Part shown: positions 1 to 7,644 of the stretch, piece after piece
How positions within the stretch are numbered: the first letter of the stretch is position 1
Layout: every line of letters starts with the position of its first letter
NCBI GenBank assembly: GCA_905215395.1
Contig: CAJMQA010000066.1
Location: 1 to 13,027 of the forward strand
Direction: 5' to 3'
Origin: an uncultured bacterium
Lineage (GTDB): Bacteria; Bacteroidota; Bacteroidia; Bacteroidales; Marinifilaceae
Length of the DNA: 13,027 nucleotides
Notes under the pieces: model-generated
Told to the model about the DNA's origin: nothing
What the model saw: only the letters and a program-made list of their open reading frames with translations
Database searches by the model: none
Made by a program: the position numbers and the translations under genes

Positions 1-606
1 GGGGCTATTATCGGTGCTACTCCCCAGGATTTCAAATTCAAAGGAGAAGATACATTACTAATCATCGGGCACAAAAACACGATCCGGGAAAAAGTAATCA
101 TCAACCGTGGCACCAATACCCTGGATAGTACAATTATCGGAAACAGTAACTTTCTGCTGGAAGGTGTACATCTGGCACACGATACCCATTTAGGAGACAA
201 CTGTGTATTAGGAAACGGAGCAAAAACAGCCGGTAATTGCATCGTAGACAATCATGCAATATTAGGTAGCGGAGTCATTCTGAAACATGGATGCCGGATC
301 GGAAGCTGGGCATTAGTACGGGACGGATGCAGAGCCAATAAAGACGTACCGCCTTATATAGTCGCCGCACACAATCCGATCACCTACTACGGTATTAATG
401 CAGTCATCCTTGCCAAAGATGGACATATTACAGATAATGTCATAGACAATATAGCCAAATGTTATCGCCAGATATACCAATGCGGTACCAGTCTGGAAAA
501 TGCTCTCCACAGAATCAGGGAGATCATTCCTCTCAGTCCGGAAATCACCTATTTGCTCGAATTCATCGAACACTCTTCCAAAGGTATTATCGGAGTTCAT
601 ATGTAA
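1..606 (+). CDS. lpxA: LpxA-type UDP-GlcNAc O-acyltransferase (5' truncated by window)
   Basis: The frame is open from base 1 to the TAA at 604-606 and gives 201 residues. LpxA transfers a 3-hydroxyacyl chain from acyl-ACP to UDP-N-acetylglucosamine, the first step of lipid A synthesis, in the cytoplasm. The fragment starts in left-handed beta-helix repeats (GAIIGATPQDFKFKGE, then NTIRE and INRGT), continues through GVHLAHDTHLGDN, whose second His (fragment residue 60) aligns with the catalytic His125 of E. coli LpxA, and ends in the helical C-terminal domain (YGINAVIL, then CYRQIY, then a terminal IEHSSKGIIG). The C-terminal end is complete, and about 60 N-terminal residues lie off the left edge. 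The usual partners (lpxD, lpxC/fabZ) are not visible, so this could be the housekeeping lpxA or a paralog. The acyl chain length cannot be told from the sequence. The gene is followed immediately by an intrinsic terminator. Confidence 0.88.
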   Translation, partial: GAIIGATPQDFKFKGEDTLLIIGHKNTIREKVIINRGTNTLDSTIIGNSNFLLEGVHLAHDTHLGDNCVLGNGAKTAGNCIVDNHAILGSGVILKHGCRIGSWALVRDGCRANKDVPPYIVAAHNPITYYGINAVILAKDGHITDNVIDNIAKCYRQIYQCGTSLENALHRIREIIPLSPEITYLLEFIEHSSKGIIGVHM

Positions 607-614
607 ATTCAGCC

Positions 615-647
615 AATATGCCGGGATTGGTTTCCCGGCATATTTTC
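615..647 (+). terminator. Intrinsic terminator after lpxA
   Basis: A perfect 12-bp inverted repeat (615-626 with 633-644, core ATGCCGGGA/TCCCGGCAT) encloses a 6-nt loop and runs into TTTT. It begins 9 bp after the lpxA stop codon. On the other strand the stem has no T-run after it, so it mainly serves the plus-strand gene, although it also lies just past the end of the convergent gene. Confidence 0.85.
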
Positions 648-659
648 TATTTACCGAAC

Positions 660-1433
660 TCAATTATTCATAGCCGATGACACTCCTGCCTGAAAAACAG
701 CTTCATATAGAGAGCCAAAACGTTTAATCACTTCAATGTAATGTTTCAGATCTTTTGCCTGTGGAATCTTACCGGAAGCATTGTAAAATGCTCTGATCTC
801 ATCCAATAACATCTCATTGGTGAACTTAGAGGGCCGGGGAACACATTTAATATTCAGCACATTAAATATTTGTTCCATCTCTGTAATCGTGATAGAATCT
901 TTTCCGGCAAAAAATTCTTCCAGGGCTTGTGGTTTCAAATTCAGTAATTCTGCTAAAGTCTCCTCATTTTTTCCAAGTTTCCTCATCGCTTCCATTACCG
1001 TCCGGCGGATACCAAAAGGTTTGGTATTCCGTCTCCTTTTTTTCAGCGTACTGATCTTAGTCGAGACTTGCTCAAAACCTAAATATTCCAATAATCCTGG
1101 CCACGTATTACATTTAAACGCATGTAAATAATCATATATCGGTGATAATTCTCCTAAAGAAAAATCTTTATAAGTCGGAAGACGATCCCGGGTTTTCACA
1201 AACTCCTGTAATTCTTGCCGTAATCTTTCTTTTTCTTCCAAATTATCAGAAACAATAATTTGGGATTCAGCATTCAAAGCCACATCACAGGCGCCTCTAA
1301 AACTCCCATAACGGTTCCGCATCATTTGATAATCCTTATTGGTAACATCCTTTGGACGAGGACATCTTCCGGTATTGCCATAAAAATTTCGAATTATCTC
1401 CAATAATGATTCATCAGATCTTTGTTTGGGCAT
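660..1433 (-). CDS. Protein with three homing-endonuclease-associated-type repeats and a helix-turn-helix-like segment
   Basis: The ORF gives 257 residues, with an ATG at 1433 and a TGA at 660-662. Three segments share a pattern of roughly 45 residues (LL-x-I-R-x-FY, then G-R/K-x-P-x-x-KD, then an aromatic/basic stretch and RYGSF or RFGSL, then an Ala-rich helix): residues about 10-53, 71-119 (more diverged) and 209-250. The pattern resembles the small DNA-binding repeat that accompanies HNH homing endonucleases (Pfam HNH_repeat, assigned from memory). Between the second and third repeats are a basic patch (KKRRR, 131-135) and a segment like an XRE-type helix-turn-helix (about 142-196; ETLAELLNLKPQALEEFFAGK). 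I see no HNH, GIY-YIG or other catalytic motif. There is no signal peptide or membrane segment. A DNA-binding protein, perhaps a regulator or a domesticated remnant of a mobile nuclease, is an inference. It is transcribed alone, convergent to lpxA and downstream of an AT-rich spacer. Confidence 0.75.
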   Translation of the reverse strand: MPKQRSDESLLEIIRNFYGNTGRCPRPKDVTNKDYQMMRNRYGSFRGACDVALNAESQIIVSDNLEEKERLRQELQEFVKTRDRLPTYKDFSLGELSPIYDYLHAFKCNTWPGLLEYLGFEQVSTKISTLKKRRRNTKPFGIRRTVMEAMRKLGKNEETLAELLNLKPQALEEFFAGKDSITITEMEQIFNVLNIKCVPRPSKFTNEMLLDEIRAFYNASGKIPQAKDLKHYIEVIKRFGSLYEAVFQAGVSSAMNN

Positions 1434-1801
1434 AAATAAAATTATTTATTATTGTGCCTGTAAATTTATAAATTTCTGAACACATATATATAATCTTATC
1501 AACTTTTTTACTACAAAAACAACAATTAGTATAAACATACTAGTTAAAAAACAAATAATTTAAATATACAATTATATGAAATATATAAACATATATACTA
1601 AAAATAATATTAAATTATAAGAAATATCACAAAACTTTCAATATATATTTAATTAATAACAAATAATACAATTAACTGATAACAAATAAATTACAACACA
1701 AAAAAACACCAAATATCCATATTCTAAATAAAGCATACACATTAATATCATGTCAATTACAATTAACATGATATCAAATTTCAATACAAATATCTATAAT
1801 T
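1434..1801. other. AT-rich intergenic region
   Basis: This stretch of 368 bp has no credible gene and is overwhelmingly A and T, far more than the flanking genes. AACAAATAA occurs three times (1550-1558, 1658-1666, 1681-1689), the last two within the longer repeat ATAACAAATAA. It must hold the promoter of the minus-strand gene ending at 1433, but I found no clean TAnnTTTG box on that strand. Only a hairpin near 1745-1774 stands out. I see no cluster of DnaA boxes and no CRISPR-like array. Confidence 0.6.
1745..1774 (-). terminator. Inverted repeat downstream of the amidohydrolase gene
   Basis: ATATCATGT (1745-1753) and ACATGATAT (1766-1774) form a 9-bp stem around a 12-nt AT-only spacer, which can pair a little further. 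It lies about 27 bp past the stop codon of the minus-strand amidohydrolase, so it may end that transcript. The T-run after the stem on the minus strand is poor, so it is a weak terminator candidate. A dyad operator site is possible. Confidence 0.35.
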
Positions 1802-2950
1802 TCATCTTAGAAAAGAGAAGCAAACCTCCGTTAACATTTGTATTCCTACAGATATTGCTCTTTCATCAGGAGCCATCCTGGGATTATGCAAAGGAGGCAT
1901 TTCCTGGATTTCAGGCGGACATACTCCCAATGTCCAGAATACTCCCGGCAATTTTTCCAGATAAATCGCGAAATCTTCTCCTAAAGTAAGAGGAGCCGAA
2001 GCAACAATTTGGTTGACCAGAGGTAATCCCGCCGCAATTTTTTTTACTCTTTCCGTCATTTGCAGATCATTCACCAAAGGAGGCAGTCCGTTCCAAGACA
2101 TATTGGGAACAAAATTACACCCATACAAATCGCAAATGAGCGGTGATTTTTCGTAAATTAATTGAAAAATATGATGCCTGAGTTTATCATCATGTGTACG
2201 CACAGTCCCCATCACCTCTACTTTATCAGGAATGACATTATTAGCCGTCCCTCCATGTATGGAAGTGATCGACAGAACTGCCGGAATCAAAGGATCCCGG
2301 AATTTAGTAATAATTGTCTGGTAATATTGTATCAAAGCAGAAGCAGCCAGTATAGGATCTGCCCCCAGCTGGGGCATAGCTGCATGTGTCCCCTTTCCTT
2401 CTATGGAGAAGATAATATTATCAGAAGAAGCAAAAAAAGCTCCTTCCCGGATTCCTATTGTACCTACAGGCAGACCAGGAAAAATGTGTTGTCCGAAAAT
2501 CGCCTGCGGAACAGGCTCCTCCAGCAAATATGGCAATAACAACCGGGCTCCCCCGGGACGTTTTTCCTCGCTGGGCTGAAACAATAATTTTACGGTTCCT
2601 TTTAATTCTTTCTCTCTTTCCTTTAAGATCAAAGCAGCCCCCAACAACATTGCCATATGCATATCGTGTCCGCAAGCATGCATAACGCCATGGTTTTTAG
2701 AACAATATGACAAACCTGTTTCTTCATTGACTTTCAGTGCATCCATATCTGCCCGCAAAGCGATACAAGAAGTACCCTCTCCGATTTTTGCAATAATTCC
2801 GGTCTCGTATTTCCGATAAGGAATATGATATTCCTCCAGTATCTCCGCAATGTATTTTTGTGTCTCAAATTCCCGGGTTGAAACTTCCGGATAAGCATGT
2901 AAATGCCGTCGGAATGTAATCGCTTTTGAAATCACCTTTTCTTCGTTCAT
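1802..2950 (-). CDS. M20D family amidohydrolase (metal-dependent N-acyl/peptide hydrolase)
   Basis: The protein has 382 residues, the usual length for the M20D/hippurate hydrolase/IAA-amino-acid hydrolase group. These cytoplasmic two-metal enzymes cut amide bonds in N-acylated amino acids or related compounds. Signature motifs in order are RRHLHAYPE (14-22), ALRADMDAL (64-72), HACGHD (91-96), FQPSEE (124-129), GQHI (153-156), THAAMP (188-193), NNVIPD and LGEDFA in the C-terminal half, and LHNPRM (354-359). Expected metal ligands Cys93, His95, Glu129, His155 and His355 are all present, so the enzyme should be active. The N-terminal peptidase fold holds an inserted dimerisation (lid) domain. 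The substrate cannot be read from sequence; N-acetyl-diaminopimelate, hippurate-like or other N-acyl amino acids are family possibilities. The ATG at 2950 lies 7 bp after the xpt stop, which indicates co-transcription. Confidence 0.9.
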   Translation of the reverse strand: MNEEKVISKAITFRRHLHAYPEVSTREFETQKYIAEILEEYHIPYRKYETGIIAKIGEGTSCIALRADMDALKVNEETGLSYCSKNHGVMHACGHDMHMAMLLGAALILKEREKELKGTVKLLFQPSEEKRPGGARLLLPYLLEEPVPQAIFGQHIFPGLPVGTIGIREGAFFASSDNIIFSIEGKGTHAAMPQLGADPILAASALIQYYQTIITKFRDPLIPAVLSITSIHGGTANNVIPDKVEVMGTVRTHDDKLRHHIFQLIYEKSPLICDLYGCNFVPNMSWNGLPPLVNDLQMTERVKKIAAGLPLVNQIVASAPLTLGEDFAIYLEKLPGVFWTLGVCPPEIQEMPPLHNPRMAPDERAISVGIQMLTEVCFSFLR

Positions 2951-2957
2951 GGCAAAA

Positions 2958-3524
2958 CTATCTGATTTTTATACAACACTCCTCCAGACTATCAATGATT
3001 GCCAAAGACTCAACATGCACCCCTCTCATACGTAAAAGCTCCCCTCCTTTCTGAAAAGCTTTCTCTATGATAAACCCCATACCTACCAATTCAGCACCGG
3101 CTTGTGTGATCAGATCCATCATCCCGTTAGCAGCATTTCCATTAGCCAAAAAATCATCAATAAATAAAATCCGGTCATCAGGCGTCAGAAAATCCCGGCT
3201 GATACATACCTCATACTCCTGATCTTTCGTAAAAGAACGTACCGTCGTAGAAATCATATTTTCCATGGTCCTCGGCCTTTTCTTCTTAGCAAAAACTACC
3301 GGAACCTCCATCAGATACCCAACCATAATGGCAGGCGCAATCCCGCTAGCCTCTATGGTCATCACCTTGTTGAACCGGATTCCTGCGAAACGACGAACAA
3401 ACTCTACAGCTATGGACTTCATCAAGACCGGATCCATCTGATGATTAATAAAGCTGTCAACCTTCAGAATTCCTCCGGGAAAACATCTCCCATCTTCCAA
3501 TATCCTTTTCTTTAAGACTTCCAT
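2958..3524 (-). CDS. xpt: Xanthine phosphoribosyltransferase
   Basis: This cytoplasmic enzyme salvages xanthine by joining it to PRPP to give XMP, which feeds guanine nucleotide synthesis. The start is set at the ATG at 3522-3524 (MEVLKKRILEDG) because homologs begin there. It gives 188 residues, close to the roughly 190 of B. subtilis Xpt. Visible motifs are LKVDSFINHQ (20-29), TIEASGIAPA (56-65), VVFAKK (76-81), the PRPP-binding loop FIDDFLANGNAANG (121-134), and VIEKAFQ and VESLA toward the end. A longer frame reaches back to 3620, but its extra 32 residues overlap the purL end and do not resemble the family. It sits 58 bp downstream of purL with a hairpin between, and 7 bp upstream of the amidohydrolase, so a purL-xpt-amidohydrolase unit with partial read-through is likely. 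Confidence 0.93.
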   Translation of the reverse strand: MEVLKKRILEDGRCFPGGILKVDSFINHQMDPVLMKSIAVEFVRRFAGIRFNKVMTIEASGIAPAIMVGYLMEVPVVFAKKKRPRTMENMISTTVRSFTKDQEYEVCISRDFLTPDDRILFIDDFLANGNAANGMMDLITQAGAELVGMGFIIEKAFQKGGELLRMRGVHVESLAIIDSLEECCIKIR

Positions 3525-3540
3525 AGTACTTTTTTCAATG

Positions 3541-3571
3541 AAAGAAAGACAGGGAGGCCAAACCTCCCTGT
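3541..3571 (-). terminator. Hairpin between purL and xpt
   Basis: ACAGGGAGG (3549-3557) and CCTCCCTGT (3563-3571) form a perfect 9-bp G+C-rich stem with a 5-nt loop, 11 bp past the purL stop. On the minus strand it is followed by CTTTCTTTC, a broken T-tract. It is therefore probably a partial terminator or an RNA-processing/stability element that lowers xpt expression relative to purL. Confidence 0.6.
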
Positions 3572-3582
3572 TACTTTTACTA

Positions 3583-6500
3583 TTATTTATTTGTCTGTTC
3601 TTCCACCCATTTTCTGGCATTTACAAAAGCCATGATCCACGGACTTACCTCATCCGTTTCCCGGCCTTCAGCATAATACGCCCAATTCCAGGGAAAAGTA
3701 GAACGTTCCAGATGAGGCATCATGGCCAGATGGCGACCATCCTTACTACAGATGGCAGCCGTTGCAAACGGAGAACCATTCGGATTGGCCGGATATACAT
3801 CATAACTGTATTTCACCGGAATAGCATATTCACCTTCAGCATAAGGCAAACTGAATTTTCCTTCTCCGTGAGCAATCCAAACTCCCAGACGGCTACCGGC
3901 CAAAGATTTCAACATCACAGAATCATTGGGCTGTATGGTTACATTCACAAAGCCCGACTCCAGTTTATGCGAATCATTGTGCAGCATTTTCGGCATTTCC
4001 TGATGCTCCGGATAAATCAGTCCCAATTCCACCATCAACTGACAACCATTACAAATACCTATACTCAGAGTATCCTTACGTTTATAGAAATTTTCCAGTG
4101 CCAGACGTGCCTTCTCATTAAATTTAAAAGCTCCGGCCCAGCCTTTAGCTGATCCCAAAACATCAGAATTTGAAAATCCTCCGACAAAAGCTATCATATT
4201 AACATCCTCCAGAGTCTCCCGTCCACTAATCAGGTCGGTCATATGTACATCCTTCACATCAAAACCAGCCAGATGCAAAGCCCAGGCAGTCTCACGCTCG
4301 CACTGACATCCTTTTTCCCGGATCACAGCAGCACGAATTCCTGATTTTGTCCCGCGGTTCAGCTCCAGTCCCATATCGACCAGTTTCCCGGTAAACTCTT
4401 TCGGGAATTTATATTTCAGCTCATTGTGCTTATAGCTCTGATATCTTTCCAAAGCCTTATCTTCCCCACTCTGACGACGGTCGAGCAGATAAGAAGTTTT
4501 GAACCAAAGATCACGCAAAGAGGCAATATCCAGAGACCAGGAGGCTTTATCTTTCTTTATATTCAATGTTCCTGCTTTTCCCGGTTTTCCCAAAAAGCCA
4601 TAAGCAACACCGGCTTTATCCAATACGGCAGCCACTTTTTTAGCATCCTTATCAGCAATTTGAATCAGTACTCCCGGATTTTCTGCAAACAAAATCCTGA
4701 TAATATCTTTTTCTGCCAGGAAAGAAAAATCTACATCCAATCCCAGGCGATTATCAGCAAAACACATTTCCAGCAGGGCAGTTACCATACCTCCTGCAGA
4801 AATATCGTGCCCTGCAAGTATTATCCCTTCCCCAACCAACTGTTGTATAGCGGTAAAAGCTTTTGCAAAATACTGACTATCCTTTACATCAGGAACCTCT
4901 TTCCCTACCTTATTCAGCACCTGAGCAAAACTGGAACCTCCCAGTTTCAATTTATCGAAAGAGAAATCAACATAAACAATTTCTGTAGCCGGATCATTTT
5001 TCAATAGCGGAACCGCAATTTTCCGAAAATCAGATACTTCCCCGACGGTAGAGATAATCACCGTTCCGGGGGCATATACTTTCTTATCCCCATACTTCTG
5101 GGTCATAGAAAGCGAATCTTTACCTGTTGGAATGTTTACTCCCAGTTCAATTGCAAAATCACTGGCAGCTTGCACAGCCTGATACAAACGGGCATCTTCA
5201 CCTGCATTACGGCAGGGCCACATCCAGTTTGCTGAAAGGGACACCCCCTTCAATCCTTTTTCTATCGGAGCCCAAACCAGATTAGTCAGTGCTTCTGCAA
5301 TAGCCAATCGTGATCCGGCAGGAGCATTTGCCATAGCGGCTACCGGAGCATGTCCGATAGAAGTGGCTATACCACGGTGTCCGGTATAATCCAGGGCTAC
5401 AGCCGCAACATCACTCAAAGGCAAATGTAAAGAACCTATACATTGCTGACGGACAACGCGCCCTGATACGGAACGATCCACCTTATTCGTCAACCAGTCC
5501 TTTGAAGCAACAGCCTCAATCTGCAGTACCTGTTCCAGATATTCCTCCAACTTATCAACAGAATACTCCAGCTCAGTATATTTTTCCTTTACAGTCTTAT
5601 CTTCCATAACTGTTTTCGGAGGATTTCCAAACATATCTTTCAGTTCCAGATCAATCGGTTTTTCCTGAGTCTCCGCATTCTCAAAGGTAAAACGATGATC
5701 TCCGGTCGTCTCCCCGATGACATACATCGGAGCCCGTTCACGCTCAGCAATACGCTGCAATTCAGATACATTCTGCTCTTTCATCACCAATCCCATGCGT
5801 TCCTGGGATTCATTTCCTACAATTTCTTTTGCAGATAAAGTCGGATCGCCAACCGGCAGTCTTTCCATATGGATCATACCACCGGTTTCTTCCACCAATT
5901 CAGACAGACAGTTCAAATGTCCGCCGGCACCATGGTCATGAATAGAAACAATCGGATTAACTTCACTTTCAGCCATAGCCCGGATAGCATTACATACCCG
6001 TTTCTGCATCTCAGGATTGGAACGTTGTACAGCGTTTAGCTCAATAGCTCCGGCATATACCCCGGTATCGACAGAAGACACGGCACCTCCCCCCATACCG
6101 ATCCGGTAATTATCACCTCCCAGCAATACGACTTTATCCCCAACTTCCGGAGTAAATTTCATGGCTTGTTTGCGGTTACCAAAACCGACCCCCCCAGCTT
6201 GCATGATTACCTTATCATACCCATAAGTCTTACCATCTTCTTCATGTTCAAATGTCAACAGAGAACCGCAAATCAAAGGTTGTCCGAATTTATTTCCGAA
6301 ATCAGAAGCTCCGTTTGAAGCTTTTATCAGAATATCTTCAGGAGTCTGATACAACCATTTCCGGGGATCAATTTTTTGTTCCCATTTCCGGGAAGCCTCC
6401 AAGCGCGGATATGAAGTCATATAGACCGCTGTTCCCGCCAAAGGCAGGGACGCCTGTCCTCCGGCAATACGGTCGCGGATTTCCCCACCTGTACCGGTTG

Positions 6501-7284
6501 CCGCACCATTAAAAGGTTCAACCGTTGTCGGAAAATTATGGGTCTCAGCCTTCAATGAAATGACCGTATCAATTTCACGGGTTTCAAAAAAATCCGGTTT
6601 ATCATGAGTATGAGGAGCAAACTGTACTGCTTGCGGACCTTCAATAAATGCACAATTATCCTTATAAGCAGAAACAATCCGGTTCGGATTTTCCTGGGAT
6701 GTTTTTTTAATCAATTTGAAAAGAGTGCTTTCTTTTTCTTCTCCATCAATGATAAAAGTTCCATTGAAAATTTTATGACGACAATGTTCTGAGTTCACCT
6801 GTGAAAAACCGAACACCTCTGAATCCGTCAACTTACGCCCCAATTTTTCAGCCAAACCTTCCAGATAAGCAATCTCATCAATATTCAACGCCAGACCTTC
6901 CTGTTTGTTATAAGCCCGGATATCCTCTATATAAACAACCGGATCCGGCTGTTTATCAATGGTAAATATATGCTGATCCAGCCCTTTATAAAATGCCTGC
7001 AACATCGGGTCGAAAGGTGCTTTTTCATTATCCGTCCTCGCAAACTCTTCTATACGTAAAATTCCGGTAATCCCCATATTTTGGGTAATTTCCACAGCAT
7101 TAGTACTCCAGGGAGTAATCATCTCACGACGCGGACCTACAAAAAAACCTTCCAGTGTTTTTCCGCTGACTTTGCGGGCACCACTAAACAACCATTCTAA
7201 CTTACTGATATCAAGAGGATTTTCGGACGTCTGATAATGTACGGCATATACCGTGGCGTCCTTTTGATAGAAAACTATAGTCAT
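3583..7284 (-). CDS. purL: Phosphoribosylformylglycinamidine synthase, single-chain large form (PurL with fused glutaminase)
   Basis: The 1233-residue protein performs the fourth step of de novo purine synthesis: FGAR, glutamine and ATP give FGAM. Domains in order are an N-terminal PurS-like domain (about 1-150, with FFVGPRREMITPWSTNAVEI at 47-66), a linker with SEVFGFSQVNSEHCRHK (155-171), two tandem AIRS-like synthetase halves (KAETHNFPTT, GTGGEIRD, HDHGAGG in the first; GHDISAGG in the second), and a C-terminal class-I glutamine amidotransferase domain. The glutaminase triad is visible: nucleophile Cys1078 in GICNGCQ, and His1191 and Glu1193 in PHLER. Length and organisation match the undivided form of Proteobacteria and Bacteroidales, not the PurS/PurL/PurQ form of Gram-positives. 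The ATG at 7284 has an AT-rich leader and a candidate -7 box about 40 bp upstream. The gene is divergent from the sulfation operon. No frameshift is evident. Confidence 0.97.
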   Translation of the reverse strand: MTIVFYQKDATVYAVHYQTSENPLDISKLEWLFSGARKVSGKTLEGFFVGPRREMITPWSTNAVEITQNMGITGILRIEEFARTDNEKAPFDPMLQAFYKGLDQHIFTIDKQPDPVVYIEDIRAYNKQEGLALNIDEIAYLEGLAEKLGRKLTDSEVFGFSQVNSEHCRHKIFNGTFIIDGEEKESTLFKLIKKTSQENPNRIVSAYKDNCAFIEGPQAVQFAPHTHDKPDFFETREIDTVISLKAETHNFPTTVEPFNGAATGTGGEIRDRIAGGQASLPLAGTAVYMTSYPRLEASRKWEQKIDPRKWLYQTPEDILIKASNGASDFGNKFGQPLICGSLLTFEHEEDGKTYGYDKVIMQAGGVGFGNRKQAMKFTPEVGDKVVLLGGDNYRIGMGGGAVSSVDTGVYAGAIELNAVQRSNPEMQKRVCNAIRAMAESEVNPIVSIHDHGAGGHLNCLSELVEETGGMIHMERLPVGDPTLSAKEIVGNESQERMGLVMKEQNVSELQRIAERERAPMYVIGETTGDHRFTFENAETQEKPIDLELKDMFGNPPKTVMEDKTVKEKYTELEYSVDKLEEYLEQVLQIEAVASKDWLTNKVDRSVSGRVVRQQCIGSLHLPLSDVAAVALDYTGHRGIATSIGHAPVAAMANAPAGSRLAIAEALTNLVWAPIEKGLKGVSLSANWMWPCRNAGEDARLYQAVQAASDFAIELGVNIPTGKDSLSMTQKYGDKKVYAPGTVIISTVGEVSDFRKIAVPLLKNDPATEIVYVDFSFDKLKLGGSSFAQVLNKVGKEVPDVKDSQYFAKAFTAIQQLVGEGIILAGHDISAGGMVTALLEMCFADNRLGLDVDFSFLAEKDIIRILFAENPGVLIQIADKDAKKVAAVLDKAGVAYGFLGKPGKAGTLNIKKDKASWSLDIASLRDLWFKTSYLLDRRQSGEDKALERYQSYKHNELKYKFPKEFTGKLVDMGLELNRGTKSGIRAAVIREKGCQCERETAWALHLAGFDVKDVHMTDLISGRETLEDVNMIAFVGGFSNSDVLGSAKGWAGAFKFNEKARLALENFYKRKDTLSIGICNGCQLMVELGLIYPEHQEMPKMLHNDSHKLESGFVNVTIQPNDSVMLKSLAGSRLGVWIAHGEGKFSLPYAEGEYAIPVKYSYDVYPANPNGSPFATAAICSKDGRHLAMMPHLERSTFPWNWAYYAEGRETDEVSPWIMAFVNARKWVEEQTNK

Positions 7285-7322
7285 GCTTTATATAAAATTT
7301 ATTTCACGTGATTAAAAGCACA

Positions 7323-7330
7323 CAAAGATA
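7323..7330 (-). promoter_or_regulatory. Candidate -7 box for purL
   Basis: On the minus strand this reads TATCTTTG, an exact match to the Bacteroidota TAnnTTTG -7 consensus. It lies 39-46 bp upstream of the purL ATG and would give a leader of about 30 nt. No clear TTTG element is seen at the usual -33 spacing, so the call rests on the -7 box and position. Confidence 0.42.
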
Positions 7331-7616
7331 ATATTTTCAATACTAATTTCCTGCAGATAAAACAGATTTTCACAGAAACTTTTCAATCCATTTTAATCTT
7401 CCACAGAAAAAACAGTATCAACTGAAATAAAGTTTATTTCCTATTCCAAGGTTTTGCTGAATAATACTCTTTTCCATTTTTCCAATCCGGATCACAATTT
7501 TGCCGGCTCCTTACATAAATAACAATAGGGAGTATTTCCCGGATTACTGTTTTTACTTTCAGCTCTCTTGTCTAATGATTTATGCTTAAATCAATCAGAT
7601 ATATTAAAAAAAATAA

Positions 7617-7624
7617 TACCTTTG
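7617..7624 (+). promoter_or_regulatory. Promoter (-7 box) of the sulfation operon
   Basis: TACCTTTG followed by C matches the Bacteroidota TAnnTTTG consensus exactly. Transcription would start near 7630, leaving a leader of about 15 nt before the cysQ ATG at 7645. No convincing -33 TTTG element is seen at the expected distance. The position supports the downstream cysQ start, because the alternative ATG at 7582 lies upstream of this box. Confidence 0.6.
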
Positions 7625-7644
7625 CCGCTCATGTAAAAGTGCTT

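Larger units (their letters stand above)
7285..7644. other. Divergent intergenic region between purL and cysQ
   Basis: This 360-bp spacer carries the outward promoters of purL and of the sulfation operon near its two ends. Between them I recognise no gene with a normal start codon. On the minus strand, about 7434-7580, two overlapping frames look protein-like, one containing CYLCKEPAK and the next ending NCDPDWKNGKEYYSAKPW before a TAA at 7434-7436. Neither has ATG, GTG or TTG at a sensible place. It may be a decayed small gene. Confidence 0.4.

Noticed and set aside
1434..1801. Replication origin in the AT-rich island
   Set aside because: Only a single weak DnaA-box-like TTATCAAC was seen, and there is no dnaA or dnaN neighbour.
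3525..3582. Purine riboswitch upstream of xpt
   Set aside because: The 58-bp gap is too short and holds only a simple hairpin, without the three-way junction of the purine aptamer.
2958..3620. Longer xpt reading frame starting at 3620
   Set aside because: The extra 32 residues overlap the end of purL, cross the intergenic hairpin and have no counterpart in the Xpt family; MEVLKKR at 3524 aligns with known starts.
3583..7284. Several long open frames antisense to purL (for example near 4426-5007)
   Set aside because: They are shadows of the complete purL frame, with low-complexity, Cys/Ser/Phe-rich translations and no family resemblance.
7582..7644. Upstream cysQ start at 7582
   Set aside because: It would place the start codon before the TACCTTTG box at 7617-7624 and adds residues unlike CysQ N-termini.
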